Part shown: piece by piece, positions 8,615-16,081 of the stretch
Layout of the letters: every line of letters begins with the position of its first letter
Numbering within the stretch: position 1 is the first letter of the stretch
Source of the DNA: Mycobacterium scrofulaceum
Lineage (GTDB): Bacteria > Actinomycetota > Actinomycetes > Mycobacteriales > Mycobacteriaceae
Reading direction: 5' to 3'
NCBI RefSeq assembly: GCF_001667885.1
Contig: NZ_LZJW01000100.1
Location: 1-36,688 of the forward strand
Length of the DNA stretch: 36,688 nucleotides
The notes under the pieces: generated by a model
What the model was told of the DNA's origin: nothing
Seen by the model: the letters and a program-made list of their open reading frames with translations, nothing else
Databases searched by the model: none
Position numbers and translations under genes: made by a program

Positions 8615-9013
8615 ATGGCGATGTCCCCCTCCCCGATGCCGACCGCCGCCGGTGAAGTGAGCGCGGTAGCCCACGAGCACGGCGGAACCAGGTCCGGCGC
8701 GCCGGCCGATTACCCCGTGCCGCCGCCGCGGGAAATCCTCGGCGCCGCCGGCGAGCTGCTGCGCGCGCTGGCCGCACCCGTGCGGATCGCCATTGTGCTG
8801 CAGCTGCGGGAATCCCACCGCTGCGTGCACGAGCTGGTCGACGCGCTCGGCGTGCCGCAGCCACTGGTGAGCCAGCATCTGAAGATTCTCAAGGCTGCCG
8901 GCGTCGTCGCCGGCGAACGCTCCGGCCGCGAGGTGCTGTACCGGCTTGCCGACCATCACCTGGCGCACATCGTGGTGGACGCGGTCGCGCACGCGAGCGA
9001 GGACACGCTTTGA
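8615..9013 (+). CDS. smtB: ArsR/SmtB-family zinc-sensing repressor
   Basis: This 132-residue dimeric winged-helix repressor releases DNA when zinc binds. The ArsR domain spans about residues 37-132: EILGAAGELLRALAAPVRI, then the recognition-helix region VPQPLVSQHLKILKAAGVV and the beta wing SGREVLYRLAD. The alpha-5 metal motif DxHx10HxxE is complete (Asp113, His115, His126, Glu129), supporting zinc sensing. The start is uncertain: ATGs at 8603, 8615 and 8621 and a GTG at 8600 are in frame. 8615 was chosen because it best matches the start of the M. tuberculosis protein (Rv2358) as remembered. The last four bases overlap the zur start (TTGA), so the two genes are translationally coupled. Upstream is the palindrome at 8513-8532. 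Confidence 0.93.
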   Translation: MAMSPSPMPTAAGEVSAVAHEHGGTRSGAPADYPVPPPREILGAAGELLRALAAPVRIAIVLQLRESHRCVHELVDALGVPQPLVSQHLKILKAAGVVAGERSGREVLYRLADHHLAHIVVDAVAHASEDTL

Positions 9014-9402
9014 CCGGCGCCAGTGTCCGGTCGACCCGGCAGCGGGCGGCGATTTCGACGCTGATGGAGACGCTCGACGACTTCCGCTCGGCGCAGGAGT
9101 TGCACGACGAGCTGCGCCGCCGCGGGGAGAACATCGGTCTGACCACCGTCTACCGGACGCTGCAGTCCATGGCGGCGGCGGGAATGGTCGACACACTGCG
9201 GACCGACACCGGTGAGTCGGTCTACCGCCGGTGTTCCGAGCACCACCATCACCATCTGGTCTGTCGCAGCTGTGGTTCCACGATCGAAGTCGGCGACCAC
9301 GAAGTCGAGGAGTGGGCGGCGCAAGTCGCCGCCAAGCACGGCTATTCCGACGTCAGCCACACCATCGAGATCTTCGGCACGTGTTCACAGTGCGGCTCCT
9401 AG
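9010..9402 (+). CDS. zur: Zinc uptake regulator Zur (FurB)
   Basis: This 130-residue Fur-family repressor controls zinc uptake and zinc-free ribosomal protein genes in mycobacteria. The N-terminal winged helix (STRQRAAI, then NIGLTTVYRTLQSM) is followed by a dimerisation domain with a His-rich segment (residues 78-82), the structural zinc pairs Cys85/Cys88 (CRSC) and Cys125/Cys128 (CSQC), and Cys75. The length equals that of M. tuberculosis FurB. The start is TTG at 9010, overlapping the smtB TGA stop by four bases; the next candidate starts are inside the DNA-binding domain. SmtB-Zur pairing lets one zinc sensor control the other: in M. tuberculosis SmtB represses the operon at low zinc. Confidence 0.96.
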   Translation: MTGASVRSTRQRAAISTLMETLDDFRSAQELHDELRRRGENIGLTTVYRTLQSMAAAGMVDTLRTDTGESVYRRCSEHHHHHLVCRSCGSTIEVGDHEVEEWAAQVAAKHGYSDVSHTIEIFGTCSQCGS

Positions 9403-9433
9403 GCTGACCCGAGCCGGCCGCGGGCGGCACGGC

Positions 9434-9463
9434 GAAAAAAGTTCTGAAAAAAGTGTCCGACAC
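9434..9463. promoter_or_regulatory. Repeated A-tracts plus 11-bp palindrome before the hydrolase gene
   Basis: GAAAAAAGT occurs twice (9434-9442 and 9446-9454) at a 12-bp period, followed by the palindrome GTGTCCGACAC (9453-9463). Such A-runs are rare in this GC-rich sequence and nearly in phase with the helix, so the DNA may be bent. The site is 77-106 bp before the hydrolase ATG and just after the zur stop. A promoter or operator role is inference. Confidence 0.35.
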
Positions 9464-9539
9464 GCGCCCGCCGCGTGCTCCTACCCATGAGTGGCCCACG
9501 GGCCGAGACAAGCAGGAACTCTAGGGAAGTGAGAGCACC

Positions 9540-10541
9540 ATGGCGAACCACCCCTCGCCCCATCTGCGGCCGGTGCGCGACGTCGATGCTCCGGCACTGC
9601 AATTCCGGACCATCCACGGCTACCGGCGTGCGTTTCGGATCGCCGGGTCCGGACCGGCGCTGCTCCTGATCCACGGCGTCGGTGACAACTCCACGTCATG
9701 GGAGCCTGTCCACGCCAAACTCGCACGGCGCTTCACGGTCATCTCGCCGGACCTGCTGGGCCACGGGGAGTCGGACAAACCACGCGCCGACTACTCATTG
9801 GCGGCCTTCGCGAATGGCATGCGCGACCTGCTCGCCGCGCTCGACATCGACCGTGTCACCGTGGTCGGGCATTCGTTCGGTGGCGGTGTCGCAATGCAAT
9901 TCGCCTATCAGTACCCGCAGCTGGTGGAGCGCATCGTGCTGGTCAGCAGCGGCGGTGTCGCCCACGAGGTAAGCGTGGCCCTGCGATTGGCGGCGATGCC
10001 GTTGGGCAGCGAGGCCCTGGCCATGCTGCGCATGCCCGGCGTGATGCCGGCCATCCGGCTGTTCGGCCGGGCCATGGCCACCGTGCTGGGCCCCACCAAC
10101 CTCGGGCACGACGTCGCCGATGTGGTGAATCTGCTCGAGGGCTTCCGGGACCCGCGCGCGTTGTCGGCCTTCGCGCGTACTTTGCGTTCGGTGGTGGACC
10201 GGCGTGGCCAATACGTGACAATGCTGGACAGAAGCTATCTCGCGCAACCCATTCCGGTGCAAGTGATCTGGGGCGAGGACGACTTCGTGATCCCGGTGGA
10301 ACACGCGCGGATAGCCCACGAGGCGGTGCCCGGATCACGCCTGGAGGTCTTCGAAAACTCAGGGCACATGCCGTTCAAAGACGACCCGGATCGCTTCGTC
10401 GAGGTCGTCGAACGGTTCGTCGACTCGACGCGGCCGGCCCAGCACGACCAAGACCTGCTACGCACGCTGTTGCAGAACCGCCTCGGGCGCAACGCCCGGG
10501 GGCCGGTACCCGTCGCGCTGGCGGAATCGGCGGTGTCCTAG
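9540..10541 (+). CDS. Alpha/beta-hydrolase fold protein (Rv2715-like)
   Basis: This 333-residue alpha/beta hydrolase probably acts on an ester or similar small substrate, which cannot be named from sequence. The oxyanion region is LLLIHGVGDNSTSW (about 41-54). The nucleophile elbow is GHSFGG with Ser112, the acid is probably Asp248 in WGEDDFVIP, and the general base is His276 in NSGHMPF. The whole chain closely recalls M. tuberculosis Rv2715 (LRPVRDV, LQFRT-HGYRRAFRIAGSGPA), although in M. tuberculosis that gene lies elsewhere, so this is likely a paralogue. The C-terminal 50 residues after the fold are Arg/Gln-rich. The ATG at 9540 has the upstream purine run GGGAAGTGAGAG. Its stop is 4 bp from the convergent gene at 10546. 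Confidence 0.9.
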   Translation: MANHPSPHLRPVRDVDAPALQFRTIHGYRRAFRIAGSGPALLLIHGVGDNSTSWEPVHAKLARRFTVISPDLLGHGESDKPRADYSLAAFANGMRDLLAALDIDRVTVVGHSFGGGVAMQFAYQYPQLVERIVLVSSGGVAHEVSVALRLAAMPLGSEALAMLRMPGVMPAIRLFGRAMATVLGPTNLGHDVADVVNLLEGFRDPRALSAFARTLRSVVDRRGQYVTMLDRSYLAQPIPVQVIWGEDDFVIPVEHARIAHEAVPGSRLEVFENSGHMPFKDDPDRFVEVVERFVDSTRPAQHDQDLLRTLLQNRLGRNARGPVPVALAESAVS

Positions 10542-10545
10542 GGCA

Positions 10546-10974
10546 CTAACCCGCCAACGTGCGACGCATCCCGGCGCCCGAATCCAGCACCAGCAGAACC
10601 AAGGTGCGCAGGGCGTCGTCGGTCAGGCCGCCGCCGGGAAAGTTATAGCGCAGCATCACGTCGGCGCTCTTGGCCGTCCCCTTGCCCGAATTGCGCCGCA
10701 CGGCCTTCTCGTTGATCTTCTCGACGAGCGTGACACTGCCGAAGTTGCTTTCGCGGGCCTGCGTGGCGACTTGATCGCTGACCTTCTTGGTGAGCGGCAG
10801 ATCCCAGGCCACCACCTGGGTCAGCGACACCAGGTCGAGGTCGTCGGCGATGTTCACCACCCGCAGTGAGGCGATGGTCCCCCCATGGCGCACGGTCAGC
10901 GCCCCGTCGCTCTCCTCCTCGACCGGAAGGACTTCGCCGAGCACCGACGCCAGACGTTCCTGCAGTGACGGCAT
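10546..10974 (-). CDS. Conserved mycobacterial protein (Rv2360c-like)
   Basis: This 142-residue soluble protein begins MPSLQERLASVLGEVLP and contains EESDGALTVRHGG and VMLRYNFPGGGLTDDALRTL. It matches M. tuberculosis Rv2360c from memory. It resembles small YbjN- or chaperone-like alpha/beta proteins, but no function is known to me. The ATG at 10974 is chosen because a strong Shine-Dalgarno sequence (GAGGAGGATCCG) lies directly before it. The open frame continues upstream through a 54-bp tandem repeat, giving two 18-residue repeats if translated, but the ribosome site argues that this is leader. It follows uppS on the same strand. Confidence 0.85.
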   Translation of the reverse strand: MPSLQERLASVLGEVLPVEEESDGALTVRHGGTIASLRVVNIADDLDLVSLTQVVAWDLPLTKKVSDQVATQARESNFGSVTLVEKINEKAVRRNSGKGTAKSADVMLRYNFPGGGLTDDALRTLVLLVLDSGAGMRRTLAG

Positions 10975-10975
10975 C

Positions 10976-11083
10976 GGATCCTCCTCGTGAGGACCCGATG
11001 CGCCCGGCTCCGCCGCGCTTCCGGTCCCCGGATCCTCTCCGTGAGGACCCGTTGCGCCCGGCTCCGCCGCGCTTCCGGTCCCC
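10976..11083 (-). repeat. Two tandem 54-bp units, MIRU-like, between uppS and the next gene
   Basis: Units 10976-11029 and 11030-11083 differ at only a few positions. Reading on the minus strand, each ends in a GGAGAGGATCC or GGAGGATCC ribosome-site-like sequence, and the last unit supplies the actual Shine-Dalgarno of the gene starting at 10974. The array begins one base after the uppS stop codon. Length (54 bp, a multiple of 3), lack of in-frame stops and position between co-oriented genes fit mycobacterial interspersed repetitive units (MIRU). The family assignment is from general features, not a match to a consensus. Confidence 0.75.
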
Positions 11084-11084
11084 A

Positions 11085-11978
11085 CTACGCGCTCCCGAAT
11101 CTTCTGTTACGAGAAGCGTATTCCTCGCAGGCCGCCCACAGGTCGCGTCGGTCGTAATCGGGCCACAGTTTGTCCTGGAAGATGTATTCAGCGTACGCGG
11201 CCTGCCACAACATGAAATTGCTGGACCGCTGTTCCCCCGAGCTTCGCAGGAAGAGGTCGACGTCGGGGATGTCGGGTCGCTGGAGGTGGTGCGCCACCGT
11301 CGCCTCCGTGATGCGCTCCGGGTTCAGTCGGCCAGCGGCGGCCAAGCGTGCGATTTCTTTGGTGGCTTCTGCGATTTCGGCGCGCCCTCCGTAGTTGACG
11401 CAGTAGTTGACGGTGATGACGTCGTTGTCCTTCGTCATCTCCTCCGCGATCGCCAATTCATTGATCACGCTGCGCCACAGGCGCGGACGCGAGCCCACCC
11501 AGCGGATCTTGACCCCGATGGCCTTGAGGTTCACGCGGCGCATGCGCACCACGTCGCGGTTGAAGCCCATGAGGAAGCGGACCTCCTCGGGCGAACGTTT
11601 CCAGTTCTCGGTGGAGAAGGCGTAGAGGCTGAGCCACTTGATTCCGATTTCGATTGCGCCACAGACGATGTCAATGACGACCGCTTCGCCCGCCTTGTGG
11701 CCGTCGGTCCTGGTCAATCCGCGTTGGGTGGCCCAGCGGCCGTTGCCGTCCATCACGATCGCCACATGGTTGGGCAATCGATCGGCCGGGATCCGGGGCG
11801 CCGCAGCTTTCGAGATGTGCTGCGGCGGCCGGCTCGGGCCGCCGCCTGGAGCCGGCGGCAGCTCGGGGAACACCACCGGCCAAGTCGACCTTTCGGGGAA
11901 TACCGGATAGTCGTCGGGGGCGGGAGGCAGCTGCGGGTAGACGGTGGACGCCGCCTTCCGCTCGGCCTTGCTAGCCAC
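11085..11978 (-). CDS. uppS: Decaprenyl diphosphate synthase (cis-prenyltransferase)
   Basis: This 297-residue Z-prenyltransferase extends a short allylic diphosphate with isopentenyl diphosphate to make the C50 decaprenyl carrier used for peptidoglycan, arabinogalactan and lipoarabinomannan synthesis. Catalytic Asp77 sits in the [12 protein letters not shown] motif. Further conserved blocks are [24 protein letters not shown] and the substrate motif [19 protein letters not shown]. The N-terminal 65 residues are Pro-rich, as in M. tuberculosis Rv2361c (296 residues). Its first 8 bases overlap the end of recO, implying coupling, and the tandem repeat starts one base after its stop. Confidence 0.97.
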   Translation of the reverse strand: MASKAERKAASTVYPQLPPAPDDYPVFPERSTWPVVFPELPPAPGGGPSRPPQHISKAAAPRIPADRLPNHVAIVMDGNGRWATQRGLTRTDGHKAGEAVVIDIVCGAIEIGIKWLSLYAFSTENWKRSPEEVRFLMGFNRDVVRMRRVNLKAIGVKIRWVGSRPRLWRSVINELAIAEEMTKDNDVITVNYCVNYGGRAEIAEATKEIARLAAAGRLNPERITEATVAHHLQRPDIPDVDLFLRSSGEQRSSNFMLWQAAYAEYIFQDKLWPDYDRRDLWAACEEYASRNRRFGSA

Positions 11979-12771
11979 AGTCCAAATCCTGCTCGATCAG
12001 CGCTGCTGCGCGTCGTTCGGCGATGGTGCGGTCGACGTGATACGTGCGTTCCACCAACGGCAACGTTTTGAGCTGCCGCTCCAGGTGCCATTGCAGGTGC
12101 GCGGCCACCAACCCGCTGACGTAGCTGCGATGCGATTGCGTGGCCTGTTCGGCGAACTCCCAATCACCGTCGTGCAGTGCGGACATCAGGTCCAGCACGC
12201 CCGGCGGCGGTGTCGTCGAACCGGCCGGACGGCAGTGCGGGCAGACGCTGCCCCCGGCGCCGACATGAAACGCCCGGTGCGGCCCCGGTGTGGCGCACCG
12301 CGCGCACTCGGTGAGCGCCGGCGCCCACCCGGCGATGCCCATGGCGCGCAGCAGGTAGGCATCCAGTAGCAGGTCCCGGGACCGGCGGCCGTCGGCCACC
12401 GCGCGCAGCGCGCTCACCGTGAGCCGGTGCAGGGCCGGGGCGGGGGCCCGCTCCTCACCGGCGAGGCGCTCGGCGGTTTCCAGCATCGCGCACCCGCAGG
12501 TGTAGCGGCCGTAGTCGCTCACGATGTCGGTGGCGAACGCGTCGATTGAGACCACCTGGGTGACGATGTCGAGATTGCGGCCGGGATGCAGCTGCGCGTC
12601 GATGTGCGCGAACGGCTCCAGCCGTGCACCGAATTTGCTGCGGGTGCGGCGAACACCCTTCGCCACCGCGCGAACCAAGCCGTGATCGCGGGTGAGCAAG
12701 GTGACGATCCGGTCGGCTTCGCCGAGCTTGTGCTGGCGTAAAACCACAGCCCGGTCTCGATACAGCCGCAT
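11971..12771 (-). CDS. recO: DNA repair protein RecO
   Basis: This 266-residue recombination mediator helps RecR load RecA on SSB-coated DNA and anneals strands. The N-terminal OB fold starts [32 protein letters not shown] four-cysteine zinc site is visible in ECARC (with [10 protein letters not shown] between) and SVCPHC. The C-terminal helices end in LEQDLDCG-like sequence. An open frame continues to 12942, but the ATG at 12771 matches the family N-terminus; a second ATG at 12777 is equally plausible (MVMRLYRD). It is divergent from amiA2 with a 62-bp spacer, and its stop lies inside the uppS start region. Confidence 0.95.
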   Translation of the reverse strand: MRLYRDRAVVLRQHKLGEADRIVTLLTRDHGLVRAVAKGVRRTRSKFGARLEPFAHIDAQLHPGRNLDIVTQVVSIDAFATDIVSDYGRYTCGCAMLETAERLAGEERAPAPALHRLTVSALRAVADGRRSRDLLLDAYLLRAMGIAGWAPALTECARCATPGPHRAFHVGAGGSVCPHCRPAGSTTPPPGVLDLMSALHDGDWEFAEQATQSHRSYVSGLVAAHLQWHLERQLKTLPLVERTYHVDRTIAERRAAALIEQDLDCG

Positions 12772-12833
12772 CACCATAGTTTTGCACCCCGCCGCGACAA
12801 TGCTGGTATCCGCGCCGGTTAGTCTCGTACCCC

Positions 12834-14333
12834 GTGATTGGCGCTTCCGAGTCAGGTCCTGGGTCCGTTTTCGGATCCGGCGGCCAGCGCCTGCCCACAC
12901 TGACTGACCTGCTCTATCAGCTGGCCAACCGGTCGGTGACATCGGTCACACTGGTGCGCCGGTCCCTGCACGCCATCCACGCCAGCCAGCCGACGTTGAA
13001 CGCCTTCCGCGTGGTGCTCACCGAGTCGGCGCTGGCCGCCGCGGCGGCGGCCGACCGGCGGCGGGCGGCCGGGGACACGGCGCCGTTGCTCGGCATCCCG
13101 ATCGCGGTCAAAGACGACGTCGACGTTGCTGGAGTGCCGACCGCCTACGGCACCGAGGGCTACGTCGCGCCCGCCACCCATGACGCCGAGGTGGTTCGCC
13201 GCCTCAAGGCCGCCGGCGCGGTGATCGTCGGCAAGACCAACACCTGCGAGCTCGGCCAGTGGCCGTTCACCAGCGGTCCCGGCTTCGGGCATACCCGCAA
13301 CCCCTGGTCGCGGCGGCACACCCCGGGCGGCTCGTCGGGCGGCAGCGCGGCGGCGGTGGCCGCGGGGCTGGTCACGGCGGCGCTCGGCTCCGACGGCGCC
13401 GGAAGCATCCGCATCCCCGCCGCCTGGACGCACCTGGTCGGCATCAAGCCGCAGCGCGGCCGGATCTCCACCTGGCCGCTGCCCGACGCGTTCAACGGCA
13501 TCACGGTCAACGGCGTGCTGGCCCGCACGGTAGCCGACGCGGCGTTGGTACTCGACGCGGCGTCGGGCAATGTCGAGGGCGACCGGCACAAACCGCCGCC
13601 GATCACCGCGTCCGACTACGTCGGTATCGCCCCCGGCCCGCTCAACATCGCGCTGTCGACCCGGTTTCCCTACACCGGGTTCCGCCCCAAGCTGCACCCG
13701 GAAATCCTGGCCGCGACGCGGGCGGTGGCCAAGCAACTCGAGTTGCTGGGCCACACCATCGTGCCCGGCAATCCCGACTACGGCCTGCGGCTGTCGTGGG
13801 ACTTCCTGGCCCGGTCCACCGCGGGCCTGCGGGACTGGGAGGAGCGGCTGGGCGACGGGGTGGTCCTCGATCCCCGCACCCTGGCCAACCTGCGCATGGG
13901 CCACGTACTGGGTCAGGCGATCCTGCGCACCGCGCGCCGCCATGAAGCAGCCGCCCAACGCCGGGTGGGTTCGATCTTCGACATCGTCGACGTCGTCCTG
14001 GCTCCGACGACCGCCCAACCGCCCCCGCTGGCCCGCGCCTTCGACCGGTTGAGCAGTTTCGGCACCGACCGCGCGATGATCGCCGCGTGCCCGCTGACCT
14101 TCCCGTGGAACGTGCTGGGCTGGCCGTCGATCAACGTGCCGGCCGGGTTCACGTCGGAGGGATTACCGATCGGGGTGCAGTTGATGGGGCCGGCCAACAG
14201 CGAGGGCATGCTGATCTCGCTGGCCGCCGAGCTGGAGGCCGTCTGCGGATGGTCGACCAAACAGCCGACGGTGTGGTGGAACGCCGAAGCGGGCGCGCCG
14301 CCGGTGGCCGGTACCCCGCCGCCGCGACGGTGA
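12834..14333 (+). CDS. amiA2: Amidase AmiA2, amidase-signature family
   Basis: This 499-residue amidase hydrolyses carboxamides; its natural substrate is not known. The catalytic Ser-Ser-Lys triad is visible: Lys93 in IPIAVKDDVDVAG, the cis-Ser in TPGGSSGGSAAAV (Ser167/168), and nucleophile Ser191 in GSDGAGSIRIPAAW. The remainder (LVGIKPQRGRIS, LAPTTAQPPP, SINVPAGFTSEGLPIGVQLMG) is typical of the family. It closely matches M. tuberculosis Rv2363 (484 residues), with about 15 extra residues at the C-terminus. The start is the GTG at 12834. It is followed by a 75-bp spacer before recQ on the same strand. Confidence 0.94.
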   Translation: MIGASESGPGSVFGSGGQRLPTLTDLLYQLANRSVTSVTLVRRSLHAIHASQPTLNAFRVVLTESALAAAAAADRRRAAGDTAPLLGIPIAVKDDVDVAGVPTAYGTEGYVAPATHDAEVVRRLKAAGAVIVGKTNTCELGQWPFTSGPGFGHTRNPWSRRHTPGGSSGGSAAAVAAGLVTAALGSDGAGSIRIPAAWTHLVGIKPQRGRISTWPLPDAFNGITVNGVLARTVADAALVLDAASGNVEGDRHKPPPITASDYVGIAPGPLNIALSTRFPYTGFRPKLHPEILAATRAVAKQLELLGHTIVPGNPDYGLRLSWDFLARSTAGLRDWEERLGDGVVLDPRTLANLRMGHVLGQAILRTARRHEAAAQRRVGSIFDIVDVVLAPTTAQPPPLARAFDRLSSFGTDRAMIAACPLTFPWNVLGWPSINVPAGFTSEGLPIGVQLMGPANSEGMLISLAAELEAVCGWSTKQPTVWWNAEAGAPPVAGTPPPRR

Positions 14334-14408
14334 AACGGTGAGCCGCACGTCGTCGGAAGTTGACTTCGCTTGAGCGACTTCGGGTTTGTCGAGGACCGCA
14401 CCGGGTAA

Positions 14409-16052
14409 TTGACCGCAGTGCAACGATCCGACGGCGTCGACCTCGACGCAGTCGCGCACAGGCACTTCGGCTGGGAACGCCTTACCGACGACCAGCGCGT
14501 GGCGATGCGCGCGGTGCTGCACGGGCGCGACGTGCTCGCCGTGCTGCCGACCGGCTCCGGCAAATCGGCGATCTATCAAGTGCCCTCGCTGCTGACCGAC
14601 GGGGCGACGTTGGTCGTCTCGCCCCTAATCGCGTTGCAGGAAGACCAGATCGCCGCGCTGGAAGCCAGCGGCGCCGGAACGGCCGTCGCGATCAACTCCG
14701 CGCTGCGCGCCGCGCAGCTTCGGCGGGCGTGGGATTCGGTCGAACGGGGCGACGCCGATTTCGTCTTCATCTCCCCCGAACAGCTGGCGAACGACGAAGT
14801 GGTCGGCCGGCTGTCCGCGGTGCGGGTCTCCATGATCGTCGTCGATGAGGCGCACTGCGTGTCGGCGTGGGGCCATGACTTCCGGCCCGATTACCGGCGG
14901 CTGGCCGACGTTTTCCGCCGGCTCGGCGAGTCGATCCCGATCGTCGCCCTGACCGCGACCGCCTCCGTCGTGGTGCGCCGTGACATCGTGGACCGTCTGG
15001 CGTTGCGCGATCCCGCGGTCGTCGTGGGGGGTTTCGACCGGCCGAATCTGCGGTTGGTGGTCGAGCGCCACCTCGACGCCGACGAGAAGCGGTCGGCGGT
15101 GCTCGAGGCCATTCCGGGACTGCCGACCCCGGGCCTGCTGTACGTGGCCACCCGCAAGGACGCCGAGTCCTACGCGGAAGCATTGCGCGCCAAGGGGATT
15201 GCTGCAGCGATCTACCACGCCGGCATGAAGGCCGCCGAGCGTGACGCCGTGCACGCCGGGTTCCGGGACGACGAATACGAGGTCGTGGTCGCCACGTCGG
15301 CGTTCGGCATGGGCATCGACAAACCGAACGTGCGTTTTGTCCTGCATGCATCGGTGCCGGATTCGTTGGACAGCTACTACCAACAGATCGGGCGGGCCGG
15401 CCGCGACGGCGGCGGCGCGCTGGCGCTCCTGTTCTACCGCGCCGAAGACCTGGGCCTGGCACGCTTCTTCTCCGCCGGCCGCCCCGACGAACAGCAGCTC
15501 GAAGCGGTGTACAGCACGCTGGACGGATCGCGCCCGACGCGGATGAAGGACCTGCGGGGGCGGCTCGACGTCCGCGGGCGCGCGTTGACCAATGCCGTCA
15601 ACCTGCTCGAGGAGGCCGGCACGATCCGCTCCACCCGCAGGGGCTTCCTGCGCACGCGCCTGCCGCCCGACGCCGCCGTCGCCGACGCGGTGCGGGCGGC
15701 CGGCCTCCGTGAACGCGTTGACCTCAGCCGAGTCGAGATGATGCGGGGCTATGCCGAAACCGATTCGTGCCGAAGGGTTTTCCTGCTCGCCTACTTCGGG
15801 GAGCGGTTGGCGGGTCCGTGCGGAAATTGCGATCGATGCCGCGCCGCGGAACGGCTCGAGGACGTCGGCATGGAGCAACCCGCGTTGCCCATGGATACCG
15901 CCGTCCGGCACCGGGAATGGGGACCCGGTGTGGTGATCGGCGGCGACCGCGACCGCGTCACCGTCCTTTTCGACGAATTCGGCTACCGCACATTGTCGAT
16001 GGCGGCGGTCCGCGAACACGGGTTACTCGAGGCCGGCGACGCGGTCGCATAG
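14409..16052 (+). CDS. recQ: RecQ-family ATP-dependent DNA helicase
   Basis: This 547-residue 3'-5' superfamily 2 helicase would unwind forks and recombination intermediates. Motif I is PTGSGKS (47-53), motif II DEAHC (146-150), motif III TATA (182-185) and motif VI QQIGRAGRDG (325-334). The zinc subdomain has Cys454, Cys471, Cys474 and Cys477 (GPCGNCDRC). There is no HRDC domain. Instead, after a short linker, residues about 499-543 (HREWGPGVVIGGDRDRVTVL and FGYRTLSMAAV) resemble the small Tudor-like tail of PcrA/UvrD. A TAA lies directly before the TTG at 14409, so the start is this TTG or the GTG at 14418. M. tuberculosis, as I recall, lacks this gene at the corresponding amiA2-era junction. 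Confidence 0.93.
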   Translation: MTAVQRSDGVDLDAVAHRHFGWERLTDDQRVAMRAVLHGRDVLAVLPTGSGKSAIYQVPSLLTDGATLVVSPLIALQEDQIAALEASGAGTAVAINSALRAAQLRRAWDSVERGDADFVFISPEQLANDEVVGRLSAVRVSMIVVDEAHCVSAWGHDFRPDYRRLADVFRRLGESIPIVALTATASVVVRRDIVDRLALRDPAVVVGGFDRPNLRLVVERHLDADEKRSAVLEAIPGLPTPGLLYVATRKDAESYAEALRAKGIAAAIYHAGMKAAERDAVHAGFRDDEYEVVVATSAFGMGIDKPNVRFVLHASVPDSLDSYYQQIGRAGRDGGGALALLFYRAEDLGLARFFSAGRPDEQQLEAVYSTLDGSRPTRMKDLRGRLDVRGRALTNAVNLLEEAGTIRSTRRGFLRTRLPPDAAVADAVRAAGLRERVDLSRVEMMRGYAETDSCRRVFLLAYFGERLAGPCGNCDRCRAAERLEDVGMEQPALPMDTAVRHREWGPGVVIGGDRDRVTVLFDEFGYRTLSMAAVREHGLLEAGDAVA

Positions 16053-16081
16053 CCGGGGGCAGGGCGGGTACTCCTTCGCCC

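Noticed and set aside
10975..11085. Translation of the 54-bp repeats as an N-terminal extension of the Rv2360c-like protein
   Set aside because: A strong Shine-Dalgarno sequence precedes the ATG at 10974 and the family starts there. The repeats look like intergenic MIRU units.
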